A stretch of DNA of 38,124 bases from the NCBI RefSeq assembly GCF_001189245.1, contig NZ_LFIQ01000087.1, positions 37,391 through 75,514 on the forward strand. Direction: 5' to 3'. The position numbers and the translations under genes were made by a program. The stretch comes from Bradyrhizobium pachyrhizi (lineage in GTDB: Bacteria; Pseudomonadota; Alphaproteobacteria; Rhizobiales; Xanthobacteraceae). Below the pieces are notes generated by a model. It searched no databases, was not told the DNA's origin, and saw only the letters and a program-made list of their open reading frames with translations. Position 1 is the stretch's first letter. Each line of letters starts with the position of its first letter. Shown here in pieces: positions 15,899 to 23,554 of this stretch.

Positions 15899-16402
15899 AT
15901 GCGCGTCAACACCTGGCCGTCTTCGCTGAGCCTGATCTTCCGCTCCTACCTTGCGGATTTGCGGCAATGGCTGGGGCGCCTGGTGACCGGCTACGCACTT
16001 GCATGCAGCTTCATGCTGGCAGGTGCGGTCTCGCTTCTGATCGCGATCGGGATCGGGGTTGGCGCGGCTTTCCACGCCCTTGAAGTGCACTACGGCATCT
16101 GGATCGCATATGCCGCGATCGGGGGCGTCTTTGTCCTCCTCGGGATCGTGGGGTTGATCATGGGCCGCGTGCTGCTCGCGCGTCCTGCGCCGGCCGCGCC
16201 GCGCCCGGGCCGACAGGCCGACATGCTCAAGCGCGCGATCGCAGTGCCCGTCGCCGCGCGGCTGATCGCCACCACTCGGACGGGAGCAGGGGCGAGCGTA
16301 GATCCCACCACCCGTGCGCTGGCCGCCGGGGCTGCAATCATGCTTGTCGGCTGGTTTGCTGCATCGCGCACCCGGCGTCAGCGCGACGCGATCCAGGACT
16401 AG
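15899..16402 (+). CDS. Phage holin family (Phage_holin_3_6-like) membrane protein
   Basis: The 167-residue protein starts MRVNTWPSSLSLIFRSYLAD, has two adjacent transmembrane helices (about 35-60 and 68-95) joined by a short hydrophilic turn, a basic Pro/Arg-rich cytoplasmic stretch and a third hydrophobic helix (about 137-155). This layout fits the holin-like superfamily often found beside YihY/BrkB or DUF883 genes in proteobacteria, where it is a cell-envelope component and not a phage lysis gene. No phage genes are nearby. The next gene starts 2 bases after the stop, so the two are an operon. Start chosen by an ACGGA element and the family-like N-terminus. Confidence 0.65.
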   Translation: MRVNTWPSSLSLIFRSYLADLRQWLGRLVTGYALACSFMLAGAVSLLIAIGIGVGAAFHALEVHYGIWIAYAAIGGVFVLLGIVGLIMGRVLLARPAPAAPRPGRQADMLKRAIAVPVAARLIATTRTGAGASVDPTTRALAAGAAIMLVGWFAASRTRRQRDAIQD

Positions 16403-16404
16403 CG

Positions 16405-17487
16405 ATGGCGCCGCGCAATTGGACGAACGACCTGATGCTCGCCGGTGCAACGGCTCTGGCGACCCTGGCGATCTCTCGCCAGCTGTCCCGATCGGAGCGG
16501 CGGTCCGCTCGGGAGCAGGCCGTCGAACCCGCGCTGGCCGAAACCCGGGATCGTGGACGGCTCGCTGACACGCCGCTCGAGATTCCGGCTGCCGGCTGGA
16601 AGGACATTCTGCTGCGCACCTATCAGCAGATCGACGAGGACCGCCTGCTGGCCACCGCGGCCGGCGTCGTGTTCTACGGCCTGCTCGCGATCTTCCCGGC
16701 GATCACCGCGCTGGTCTCGAGCTATGGCCTGTTCGCCGATCCGTCCACGATCTCATCGAACCTGCAGAGCCTGGCGCTGATGCTGCCGGAAGGCTCGTTT
16801 GCGATCGTCCAGGACCAGATCGCCCGCGTGCTCGCGAAGGGGACCTCGACGCTCGGCCTGACCTTTGCCGCCGGCCTACTGATCGCGATCTGGAGCGCCA
16901 ATGCCGGCATGAAGGCGATCTTCGATGCGCTCAACGTCGTCTATGACGAGAAGGAAAAGCGCAGCTTCGTCAAACTCAATTTGATGTCCCTCTCGTTCAC
17001 GATCGCCGGACTGATTTCCATCATGTTGATGGTCGGAGCGGTGGTCGTCGTCCCGCTTCTGCTGCAGCAGGTCGGATTGGGCACGACGGCGGAACTCGTC
17101 ATCCGGTTCGGACGGTGGCCGATCCTGGTGCTCCTGCTCCTCACCGCGCTCGCGGTGCTGTACCGCTACGGCCCGAGCCGAACCAGGCCGCGCTGGCAGT
17201 GGCTCAGCGTCGGCGCCGTTGCAGCGGCCGTGCTGTGGCTGGCCGGTTCGGTGCTGCTCTCCTGGTACCTGGCGAACTTCGGCGATTACAACGCGACCTA
17301 TGGCTCGCTGGGGGCGGCCATCGGTCTGATGACGTGGATGTGGATGTCCGCCATCATCGTGCTGTGCGGGGCAGAGCTGAATTCAGAGATCGAGCATCAG
17401 ACCATGCTCGATTCGACCGAGGGCCACCGCAAGCCGCTCGGAGCGCGTGGCGCAACCATGGCCGACACGGTCGGCAGGGCGTCCTAG
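16405..17487 (+). CDS. YihY/BrkB family inner membrane protein
   Basis: The 360-residue protein has a hydrophilic N-terminal tail and then the YihY core: WKDILLRTYQQIDEDRLLATAAGVVFYGLLAIFPA, the family block LIAIWSANAGMKAIFDALN with VYDEKEKR, and five or six transmembrane helices ending in NATYGSLGAAIGLMTWMW. It was once misnamed ribonuclease BN; the family is an integral membrane protein of uncertain transport role. It is coupled to the holin-like gene 2 bases upstream. The C-terminal tail after the last helix is about 40 residues and polar. Confidence 0.88.
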   Translation: MAPRNWTNDLMLAGATALATLAISRQLSRSERRSAREQAVEPALAETRDRGRLADTPLEIPAAGWKDILLRTYQQIDEDRLLATAAGVVFYGLLAIFPAITALVSSYGLFADPSTISSNLQSLALMLPEGSFAIVQDQIARVLAKGTSTLGLTFAAGLLIAIWSANAGMKAIFDALNVVYDEKEKRSFVKLNLMSLSFTIAGLISIMLMVGAVVVVPLLLQQVGLGTTAELVIRFGRWPILVLLLLTALAVLYRYGPSRTRPRWQWLSVGAVAAAVLWLAGSVLLSWYLANFGDYNATYGSLGAAIGLMTWMWMSAIIVLCGAELNSEIEHQTMLDSTEGHRKPLGARGATMADTVGRAS

Positions 17488-17540
17488 CCGGCGCAGATCC
17501 CGCAGCAGCGCATCCGGCAATGAGCATAGGAACCAACGGC

Positions 17541-17765
17541 ATGACCCGGGCTTATGCAAAAATGGTTGAGATCAACGTGCTGGAAAAACCGATCGAGCGG
17601 ATCAAGCAAACCTGCGAGCTGATGGGCATCGCGGACAGGTTCGACCGCGCGCTTCCCGAGCTTGAGACCTTCCTCGAAGCCGAGATCGCGCAGGGCGAGG
17701 TCCGCGAGTCGAAGCTGACCCTTGATGGACTCTGCTACCTGCGCCAGCTGCTGGCGCAGGCGTGA
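17541..17765 (+). CDS. Small hypothetical protein (74 aa)
   Basis: From MTRAYAKMVEINVLEKPIER the chain is helical and acidic, with ELMGIADRFDRALPELETFL and a C-terminal LDGLCYLRQLLAQA. AGGAA lies 7-12 bases before ATG 17541, favouring it over an ATG at 17520. The stop is 9 bases before the copper-protein start and provides part of that gene's ribosome-binding site, so the two are probably co-expressed. No domain is recognised. Confidence 0.6.
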   Translation: MTRAYAKMVEINVLEKPIERIKQTCELMGIADRFDRALPELETFLEAEIAQGEVRESKLTLDGLCYLRQLLAQA

Positions 17766-17774
17766 GGTATCGAC

Positions 17775-18104
17775 ATGGCATTCTCTGAGGAAATGAACCG
17801 ATGCGTCGAGACCTGTCTGTCCTGCTATAGGACCTGCCTCGGCACGGCCATGAACCATTGTCTCGTCACCGGCGGCAAGCATGTCGAGCCGGCGCATTTC
17901 CGATTGATGATGGCTTGTGCGGAAATGTGCCGGACGGCGGCCCATTTCATGCTGATCAACACCCCGCACCACAAGCACACCTGCCGGGAATGCGCGGAGA
18001 TTTGCGGTGAATGCGCCGAGGATTGCGAGCGCGTCGGCGGCATGGACGAATGCGTGGCGATGTGCCGTGCCTGCGCGGAATCCTGCCGCAAGATGGCGGC
18101 CTGA
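17775..18104 (+). CDS. Four-helix copper-storage-type protein (Csp / DUF326)
   Basis: The 109-residue protein contains 16 Cys at positions 10, 14, 17, 21, 29, 48, 52, 70, 73, 77, 80, 84, 93, 97, 100 and 104, mostly in CxxC and CxxxC spacing along helices. It also has a His-rich turn (TPHHKHTC). This fits the Csp family, whose four-helix bundles store many Cu(I) ions in a Cys-lined core. No signal peptide is present, so it resembles the cytosolic Csp3 type. The ATG at 17775 has GAGGT just upstream. No copper pump or copper regulator gene lies nearby. It probably protects against or buffers copper. Confidence 0.88.
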   Translation: MAFSEEMNRCVETCLSCYRTCLGTAMNHCLVTGGKHVEPAHFRLMMACAEMCRTAAHFMLINTPHHKHTCRECAEICGECAEDCERVGGMDECVAMCRACAESCRKMAA

Positions 18105-18125
18105 CGGCGCGGGCTCCTTGTTCGG

Positions 18126-18224
18126 TCAATCGGAGCTGACGTAGTGGGCGCGCCAGAGCAGCGCCGTGACGATCAGGGCGATGACCCCGGCGGCAATCAC
18201 GATCCACGGTACATAGTCGGCCAT
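18126..18224 (-). CDS. Tiny single-pass membrane protein (32 aa)
   Basis: The product MADYVPWIVIAAGVIALIV plus TALLWRAHYVSSD is one transmembrane helix with short polar ends. AGGTG lies 6 bases before the ATG at 18224 on the minus strand. It is convergent with the copper protein gene and lies downstream of the CBS gene on the same strand, after a long hairpin. Function is unknown. Confidence 0.55.
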   Translation of the reverse strand: MADYVPWIVIAAGVIALIVTALLWRAHYVSSD

Positions 18225-18237
18225 TGGCGCACCTGAC

Positions 18238-18287
18238 GCTCCGCTTCGCGAGCTGGGCTTTTGCGAGCCTGGGCCGCGAAGCGGAGC
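18238..18287. repeat. Long inverted repeat between the CBS gene and a tiny membrane gene
   Basis: GCTCCGCTTCGCG (18238-18250) pairs perfectly with CGCGAAGCGGAGC (18275-18287), a 13-base stem with a 24-base loop. It begins 8 bases after the CBS stop on the minus strand. It could be a processing or stabilising hairpin or a terminator without a T-tract. Confidence 0.6.
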
Positions 18288-18295
18288 CAGTAGAT

Positions 18296-18727
18296 CTAGA
18301 GTTGCGCGTGCTGGGTGGTCGGGCGTGAGATCCGGCTGAGCGCCATGCCCGTACCATCGCTGGCCTGGATCAGGGCGATATCCCCGAGGGCGATGATTCC
18401 GACCAGGCGCTTGTCCCGGCTCAGCACCGGCAAGCGCCGAACCTGGATCGCACCCATGTTCTGCGCGATGTCCTCGAGCTCCTGATCCTCGAAGCAATAC
18501 TTCACCTCGGCCGTCATGACGTCGCCGACCCGCGAGTCGGGGCCGCGACCCATTCCGATGCCGCGAAGCGCGATGTCGCGGTCCGTGATCATGCCGACCA
18601 GGCGCTCGCTATCGGCAACCGGCAGCAGGCCGACACCGAGCGCTGCCATCGCCTCTGCGGCATCGCGGAGCGTATCGTCGGGGGTGCATAGCTGGACGTC
18701 AGGTGTCATCGCGTCGCAAACCTTCAT
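18296..18727 (-). CDS. Tandem CBS-domain protein
   Basis: The 143 residues comprise two CBS domains (about 7-60 and 72-127): VCDAMTPDVQLCTPDDTLRD...VGMITDRDIAL and VGDVMTAEVKYCFEDQELED...VGIIALGDIAL. There is no other domain. CBS pairs bind adenine nucleotides and report energy state; in rhizobia such stand-alone proteins are often stress-induced. Here an exact EcfG-type promoter lies 38 bases upstream of the start, which supports stress control. The partner protein is not identifiable from context. Confidence 0.9.
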   Translation of the reverse strand: MKVCDAMTPDVQLCTPDDTLRDAAEAMAALGVGLLPVADSERLVGMITDRDIALRGIGMGRGPDSRVGDVMTAEVKYCFEDQELEDIAQNMGAIQVRRLPVLSRDKRLVGIIALGDIALIQASDGTGMALSRISRPTTQHAQL

Positions 18728-18764
18728 GGTAGCCTCTCCATTTGGCTGGTTGCGTCAACGGCCT

Positions 18765-18790
18765 AACGATGCCGCCCGGAACGGCGTTCC
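18765..18790 (-). promoter_or_regulatory. EcfG-type general stress promoter of the CBS gene
   Basis: On the minus strand GGAAC (18790-18786), a 17-base spacer and CGTT (18768-18765) match the consensus exactly. The -10 ends 37 bases before the ATG at 18727. The -35 box is one arm of a GGAAC-GGC-GTTCC palindrome (18778-18790). Confidence 0.7.
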
Positions 18791-18864
18791 TAACATTGTC
18801 GCCGCGGCCAGGTCGCAGGCGTCCTCCGGGAACGACATGTCGGCGCCGGCCGGCCGCGGTCCTA

Positions 18865-20112
18865 CTAGGGCTTGGTGATCCCGTTGCGCTCGGCAAGGTC
18901 GGCTTCCCAGCCGAACACCGAGCGGCCGTCGAGTGCGGGCGAATGGGCGCGCTCGTTCGCGACAAACGCCTCGAAGGAGGGGCCGGTGGCGGTTCGTTCC
19001 AACCTGCGGGCCTGATCATCGAGCCGCTTCAAGGCCTGCATCTCCTCATCGCGGCCGAGCTTTGCCTGCTGCACGGCCGACTTCAGTACGCGGATGGTCT
19101 CGTCATAGACCTTGATCGGCACCGGGAAGGGATGACGGTCCTTGCCGCCATGGGCGAGCGAGAAGCGCGCCGGATCGCGGAAGCGGTAGGGCGTCCCGTG
19201 AACGACCTCGGCGACCATCGCGAGCGACTGCACCGTGCGGGCGCCGACGCCGGGCGTCAGCAGCAGTTCGGGAAAATCCAGCGGCCCGCGATCGGCAGCC
19301 GCGGCCAAGGTGCCGTGCAGGCGGCGGACGAACACGTCGCTCGAGCGCACGTCGTGATGCGCGGGCATGATCAGGTGCAGGAGATCCGGTTGCGCGGTCA
19401 CGCTCTGCGTCAGCTCGGCATATTCGCGCGTGATGCCGTCCGGCCCAAGCGCAGCGAGCAGATCGAGCTGCGCCTGGCGCGAGCTTTCGGCGCGGTGATC
19501 GGTGAGATTGACGATCTCGCCCTGCGCCGGGCCGTCGATCGCGCTGTGCGGCTCGTCGACGAAGCTGCGCAGGCCCTCGGAGTGCCAGTGATAGCGGCGG
19601 GCCTGCCGCTTGTCGCCGTTCATGCCTTGCTGGACGACAGTCCATTTGCCGTCGTCGGTGACAAAGAAACCGTGCAGGTAGAGCTCGAAGCCGTCCTGCA
19701 CCGCGGCGCTGTCGACCTTGGCCACCAGCCGGCTCGCGCGGGTCAGGGCGGCACCGTCGAATCCGACGCGGTCGCCGAGGGCGGACAGTTCATCGGGCGT
19801 GCGGCGCGAATGCTTGCCGCGCCCGCCGCAGACGTGGATTCCGAGCTCGCCTTGCAGCGGCGCCAGACCTCGCTTCAGCGCGCCGATGACGCTGGTGGTG
19901 ATGCCGGACGAGTGCCAGTCCATACCCATCACGGCACCGAACGACTGGAACCAGAACGGATGCGACAGTCGCTGCAAAAAGGCGTCGCGGCCGTAATGGT
20001 GGACGATGGCCTGGGTGATGATGCCGCCCAGCATCGCCATGCGTGTCGCCAGCCATGGCGGCACGCGGCCACCATGGAGCGGAAGATCGGCGCTGCCGGT
20101 GCGTCGGGCCAT
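18865..20112 (-). CDS. DUF763 domain-containing protein
   Basis: The 415-residue protein fits DUF763 over its full length: it starts MARRTGSADLPLHGGRVPPW, has the block WHSSGITTSVIGALKRGL and the conserved CGGRGKHSRRTP, then YHWHSEGL with FVDEPHSAI. Function is unknown; the conserved Arg/His/Cys residues suggest an enzyme or nucleic-acid protein. GGGAG precedes the ATG by a few bases. It is 87 bases downstream of the DUF892 gene on the same strand and may share that stress promoter. Confidence 0.85.
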   Translation of the reverse strand: MARRTGSADLPLHGGRVPPWLATRMAMLGGIITQAIVHHYGRDAFLQRLSHPFWFQSFGAVMGMDWHSSGITTSVIGALKRGLAPLQGELGIHVCGGRGKHSRRTPDELSALGDRVGFDGAALTRASRLVAKVDSAAVQDGFELYLHGFFVTDDGKWTVVQQGMNGDKRQARRYHWHSEGLRSFVDEPHSAIDGPAQGEIVNLTDHRAESSRQAQLDLLAALGPDGITREYAELTQSVTAQPDLLHLIMPAHHDVRSSDVFVRRLHGTLAAAADRGPLDFPELLLTPGVGARTVQSLAMVAEVVHGTPYRFRDPARFSLAHGGKDRHPFPVPIKVYDETIRVLKSAVQQAKLGRDEEMQALKRLDDQARRLERTATGPSFEAFVANERAHSPALDGRSVFGWEADLAERNGITKP

Positions 20113-20199
20113 TGGGCTCCCGGATGCTGAATCGGCGTATAATCTACCAGCAAATGCGAGCGTGTGTACTAAGCGGACGTCGCTTCATCGCCCGTCTCG

Positions 20200-20688
20200 T
20201 CAGGCCGCTTCGGCGTTGATGCTGCTGACGGCGAGCTTGGTGAGCGCTTCATCCGTCTTCTTTTCCTCGGCCAGGGTCTGGTCGATGAGCTTAACCGCAT
20301 CCTTCATGCTGAGCCGGTTGGCCCAGGCTTTCAGGGTGCCGTAGCGAGCGATCTCGTAATGCTCGACGGCCTGGGCTGCCGAGAGCAGGCCCGCGTCGAG
20401 CGCCGGCGTGTCGGCATACTCCTCCATGATCTCCTTGCCCTCGTCGATGATCCCCTCGATGGCGTCGCACTTCTTGCCGCGCGCCGGCTTGCCCATCAGG
20501 TCGAAGATCTGCTCGAGCCGCTCGATCTGTCCTTCGGTCTCGTCATGATGCTTCTCGAACGCCGCACGCAGATCGTCGGACTCGGCGGCCTTGGCCATCC
20601 GCGGCAACGCCTTCAGGATCTGCTTTTCCGCGTAATAAATGTCCTTGAGGGTATCGAGGAAGAGGGCGCTGAGATCCTTGTCCGGCAT
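20200..20688 (-). CDS. DUF892 (YciE/YciF-like) ferritin-like protein
   Basis: Starting at MPDKDLSALFLDTLKDIYYAEKQ, the 162-residue product is a four-helix ferritin-like bundle. Likely metal ligands are the Glu and His residues of KDIYYAEKQ, EKHHDETE, EEYADTP and AVEHYEIARYG. The family is stress-induced in many bacteria; its enzymatic role is uncertain. The start at 20688 is preferred to longer frames because GGAGCG sits just upstream and the family N-terminus starts here. A near-consensus EcfG promoter lies 39 bases upstream, back to back with the one for csbD. Confidence 0.9.
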   Translation of the reverse strand: MPDKDLSALFLDTLKDIYYAEKQILKALPRMAKAAESDDLRAAFEKHHDETEGQIERLEQIFDLMGKPARGKKCDAIEGIIDEGKEIMEEYADTPALDAGLLSAAQAVEHYEIARYGTLKAWANRLSMKDAVKLIDQTLAEEKKTDEALTKLAVSSINAEAA

Positions 20689-20726
20689 TGGTCGCTCCGT
20701 GAGTTGGGTGAATAGTCCGGAGTGCC

Positions 20727-20751
20727 AACACGAGTGCGGAAAGCAAGTTCC
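20727..20751 (-). promoter_or_regulatory. EcfG-type promoter (near consensus) of the DUF892 gene
   Basis: On the minus strand GGAAC (20751-20747), 16 bases, then TGTT (20730-20727): one mismatch in the -10 box. The -10 ends 38 bases before the ATG at 20688. Confidence 0.5.
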
Positions 20752-20826
20752 TATCCTCGATCGATGCGCGGCAAAGCGCATTCTCGGCTGTCGCGCATTC
20801 AAGCGCGTCACGATGGAGCTTGGTCG

Positions 20827-20867
20827 GATTGCGAAGTCTGGATTGCGAAGTCTTGATTGCGAAGTCT
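20827..20867. repeat. Three tandem copies of a 14-base unit upstream of csbD
   Basis: GATTGCGAAGTCT occurs at 20827-20839, 20841-20853 and 20855-20867, each separated by one base (G, then T). The array ends 17 bases before the csbD -35 box. It could be a slippage array or a set of activator sites. Confidence 0.7.
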
Positions 20868-20884
20868 TGCCGCAACGCGGCTTC

Positions 20885-20909
20885 GGAACGAAGCCTCGAC
20901 CGGCCCGTT
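20885..20909 (+). promoter_or_regulatory. EcfG-type general stress promoter of csbD
   Basis: GGAAC at 20885-20889, a 16-base spacer and CGTT at 20906-20909 match the consensus exactly. The -10 ends 31 bases before the ATG at 20941. Confidence 0.7.
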
Positions 20910-20940
20910 GGTCGGTCTCATCGTTCAAGGGAGAACCGCG

Positions 20941-21144
20941 ATGGATTGGAATCGTGTTGAAGGCAATTGGAAGCAGGTCAAGGGTAAGGTCAAGGAGCAG
21001 TGGGGCAAGCTCACCGATGACGATCTCGATGTGATCGACGGCAAGCAGGACCAGCTCGAGGGCCGTCTGCAACAGCGCTACGGCTATGCCAAGGATCAAG
21101 CCGCCAAGGAAGTGAACGACTGGTACGGCCGCCAGAAATGGTGA
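20941..21144 (+). CDS. CsbD family stress protein
   Basis: The 67-residue protein MDWNRVEGNWKQVKGKVKEQ with WGKLTDDDLDVIDGKQDQLEGRL is a textbook CsbD protein: small, hydrophilic, helical, with the VKGKVKEQWGKLTDDDL core. The family is induced by general stress in bacteria; its molecular role is unknown. AAGGGAGAA precedes the ATG. An exact EcfG-type promoter and a following terminator define a short, single-gene transcript. Confidence 0.93.
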   Translation: MDWNRVEGNWKQVKGKVKEQWGKLTDDDLDVIDGKQDQLEGRLQQRYGYAKDQAAKEVNDWYGRQKW

Positions 21145-21160
21145 ACGGCACCACATTCCG

Positions 21161-21183
21161 GGCCCCGCTTCGGCGGGGCCTTT
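21161..21183 (+). terminator. Rho-independent terminator of csbD
   Basis: GGCCCCGC (21161-21168), loop TTCG and GCGGGGCC (21173-21180) form a perfect 8-pair stem followed by TTT. The hairpin resembles the one at 14019. Confidence 0.8.
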
Positions 21184-21245
21184 CGCGGCCTGAGCGGCTG
21201 ATCCTGCGTGTGACGGCATCCGGCCGGCGCGCGCAGGAGTGAGCG

Positions 21246-21854
21246 ATGGGACAGCTTCTCACTCCGCCGGGTCCGCGCGCGGCGCACCTGTGCATCGACA
21301 TGCAGCGGCTGTTCGAGCCCGGGGCGCCCTGGGCGACGCCCTGGATGGACCGCGTGCTGCCGCGCATCATCAAGCTGGCGCAGCATGCGCCTGAATGCAC
21401 CGTATTCACCCGCTTTATTCCGCCGCGCTCGAAGCACGACGCGCGAGGGATTTGGCGGGCCTATTACGAGAAATGGGAATGCGTGACCCGCGAGCGGCTC
21501 GATCCGGAGTTGATCGAGCTCGTGCCGGCGCTCGCTGCCTGTGTGCCGCCGGCTGCCGTCGTCGACCGGCCGATCTATAACGCGTTCGGCAATGGGCGCC
21601 TGCAGGCTCATCTGGATGAGCACGGGATCGATACGGTGATCGTGTCGGGCGGCGAGACCGACGTGTGCGTGCTCGCCAGCGTACTGGCCGCGATCGATAT
21701 CGGCTATCGGGTGATCGTGGCCGAGGACGCGCTATGCAGCTCTTCCGATCAAAGCCATGACGCGCTGCTGCAGCTCTATGCCGAACGCTTCAGCATCCAG
21801 ATCGAGGTGGCGTCCACGGCCGACATCCTCCGGATGTGGGCCCTCGACGACTGA
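21246..21854 (+). CDS. Cysteine hydrolase of the isochorismatase-like family
   Basis: The 202-residue alpha/beta protein has the family's first acidic residue in LCIDMQRLF and the nucleophile Cys in GGETDVCVLASVLAAID. The catalytic Lys normally found before 'YSAF' appears as Arg (VVDRPIYNAFG), an unusual substitution. Members hydrolyse amides or vinyl ethers such as nicotinamide, N-carbamoyl compounds and isochorismate; the substrate here cannot be named. It lies 65 bases after the csbD terminator and probably has its own promoter. The start at 21246 follows a weak AGGAGTGAGCG. Confidence 0.82.
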   Translation: MGQLLTPPGPRAAHLCIDMQRLFEPGAPWATPWMDRVLPRIIKLAQHAPECTVFTRFIPPRSKHDARGIWRAYYEKWECVTRERLDPELIELVPALAACVPPAAVVDRPIYNAFGNGRLQAHLDEHGIDTVIVSGGETDVCVLASVLAAIDIGYRVIVAEDALCSSSDQSHDALLQLYAERFSIQIEVASTADILRMWALDD

Positions 21855-22494
21855 AGCGACAACGCGCCGAAGCGAGGTACTGGTATCAGGGCGATCGGAG
21901 CAGGGGTGGCAATACCTGCTTCCTGGGGCTGAGCTGACGCTGGCGGATGGGTAGCTGCGGGGCAGCCGTTCTGGTCCTGCCAGCGATTGACCATGCGAGA
22001 CGATCGGGATGACCGGACCGCACAAGTCGAGGCAGGCGTGCCTGGCGGATACGGCGCATCGCCCAGCCGCTGGAAGGCAGGACTGGGCCGTCAATCTGCC
22101 AGACGGTACCAAGGTTCCTGATTCTCGGCCTTGCGGCGAAGGTTAGCGGAGCAACGGAAAAGCTGCCGGCGATCGTGGCCAGGCCCATATCCGTAATTCG
22201 CATAAGGTATATTATGGAATATCCATATCTACAATTGGATCAGATATTTAGTGGGAAATCTTCGCACCAATCCGCAAGTTGGCATGTGTGCTGATGTGTC
22301 CAAGCCGTTCGTCGGGCTCGTGCTGACGCCGCAGCGATCCACGCGCGCCCATCTCATCTGAAAGCCGATATTGCCGCCGCGTACGGACGCTGCAATAAGC
22401 CCCAGCTGTGCAGAGATCGCTGGTGACCCCGCGGCATCAGGTCCGTATAGGATGGCATCTCAGAACAACAACAAGCCTCTTGAGGGAGCAACCA
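21855..22494. other. 640-base gene-free region upstream of the TRAP operon
   Basis: No gene is called. A minus-strand frame at 21886-22203 (starting MRITDMGLATIAG) has no ribosome-binding site or recognisable domain. A short AT-rich patch at about 22200-22260 contains TATGGA-ATA-TCCATA (22213-22227), an operator-sized inverted repeat. The TRAP promoter is expected in this region; GAGGGAG just before 22495 is the DctP ribosome-binding site. Confidence 0.5.
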
Positions 22495-23514
22495 ATGAGC
22501 TTTTCACGACGCACGCTGCTGAAGGTTTCCGCCGCTTCCGCCGTCCTCGGCGGGATTGGCGCGCCCTATGTCGCGCGCGCCCAGTCGGCCGAGTTCTCTT
22601 ACAAGTTCGCCAACAATCTGCCGGAGTCGCATCCGTTCGTGGCGCGTGCCCGGGAGATGGCCGCGGCGATCAAGACCGAGACCAACGGCCGGTTTGACCT
22701 GCAGGTGTTCCCGAACAGCCAGCTCGGTTCCGATACCGACATGCTGAGCCAGGTGCGCTCCGGCGGCGTCGAGTTCTTCACGCTGTCCGGCCTGATCCTG
22801 GCGACCCTGGTGCCGGGCGCCTCGATCAATGGCATCGGCTTCGCATTCCCGGACTATCCCACGGTCTGGAAGGCCATGGACGGCGATCTCGGCGCCTATG
22901 TGCGCGGCGAGATCAACAAGGCCGGCCTCGAGGTCATGGAGAAGATCTGGGACAACGGCTTCCGCCAGACCACGTCGTCAACCAAGCCGATCACCGGTCC
23001 CGACGATCTCAAGGGCTTCAAGATTCGCGTGCCGGTGTCGCCACTATGGACCTCGATGTTCAAGGCGTTCGATGCATCGCCCGCCTCGATCAATTTCAGC
23101 GAGGTCTATTCGGCGCTGCAGACCAAGATCGTCGAAGGCCAGGAAAACCCGTTGGCGCTGATCTCGGCAGCGAAGCTCTACGAGGTGCAGAAATACTGCT
23201 CGATGACCAACCACATGTGGGACGGCTTCTGGTTCCTGATGAACCGCCGGGCCTGGGCGGCGCTGCCGGACGATATCAAGACCATCGTCGCCAAGAACGT
23301 CAACGCGGCGGCCGTCAAGGAGCGTGAGGATACCGAGAAGCTGAACGCCACCGTAAAGCAGGAGCTCACGGGCAAGGGGCTCGTCTTCAACCAGCCCGAG
23401 GTCGGGCCGTTCCGCGACAAGCTCCGCGCCGCCGGTTTCTACGCCGAGTGGAAGGGCAAGTACGGCGAGAAGGCCTGGGATCTGCTCGAGAAGTCCGTCG
23501 GCAAACTGTCCTGA
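22495..23514 (+). CDS. TRAP transporter solute-binding subunit (DctP family)
   Basis: The 339-residue protein starts MSFSRRTLLKVSAASAVLGG, a twin-arginine-like signal (SRRTLLK) followed by a hydrophobic stretch and cleavage near ARAQ. The DctP fold is visible: FSYKFANNLPESHPFVARA, ESGR-like NGRFDLQVFPNSQLGSD, then KGFKIRVPVSPLWTSM with the conserved Arg that binds a substrate carboxylate, and VEGQENPLALI. It binds an organic acid in the periplasm and delivers it to the permease encoded next. GAGGGAG supports the start. The substrate is unknown. Confidence 0.93.
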   Translation: MSFSRRTLLKVSAASAVLGGIGAPYVARAQSAEFSYKFANNLPESHPFVARAREMAAAIKTETNGRFDLQVFPNSQLGSDTDMLSQVRSGGVEFFTLSGLILATLVPGASINGIGFAFPDYPTVWKAMDGDLGAYVRGEINKAGLEVMEKIWDNGFRQTTSSTKPITGPDDLKGFKIRVPVSPLWTSMFKAFDASPASINFSEVYSALQTKIVEGQENPLALISAAKLYEVQKYCSMTNHMWDGFWFLMNRRAWAALPDDIKTIVAKNVNAAAVKEREDTEKLNATVKQELTGKGLVFNQPEVGPFRDKLRAAGFYAEWKGKYGEKAWDLLEKSVGKLS

Positions 23515-23554
23515 TCGATCAAAGCAGGAGGCGCTTGCCAGCGGGAGATTTGCT

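Noticed and set aside
15899..17487. Prophage lysis cassette
   Set aside because: The holin-like gene pairs with YihY/BrkB, and no endolysin, integrase or structural genes are present.
21886..22203. 105-codon minus-strand frame in the 640-base gap
   Set aside because: No ribosome-binding site and no domain; Arg/Pro-rich composition.
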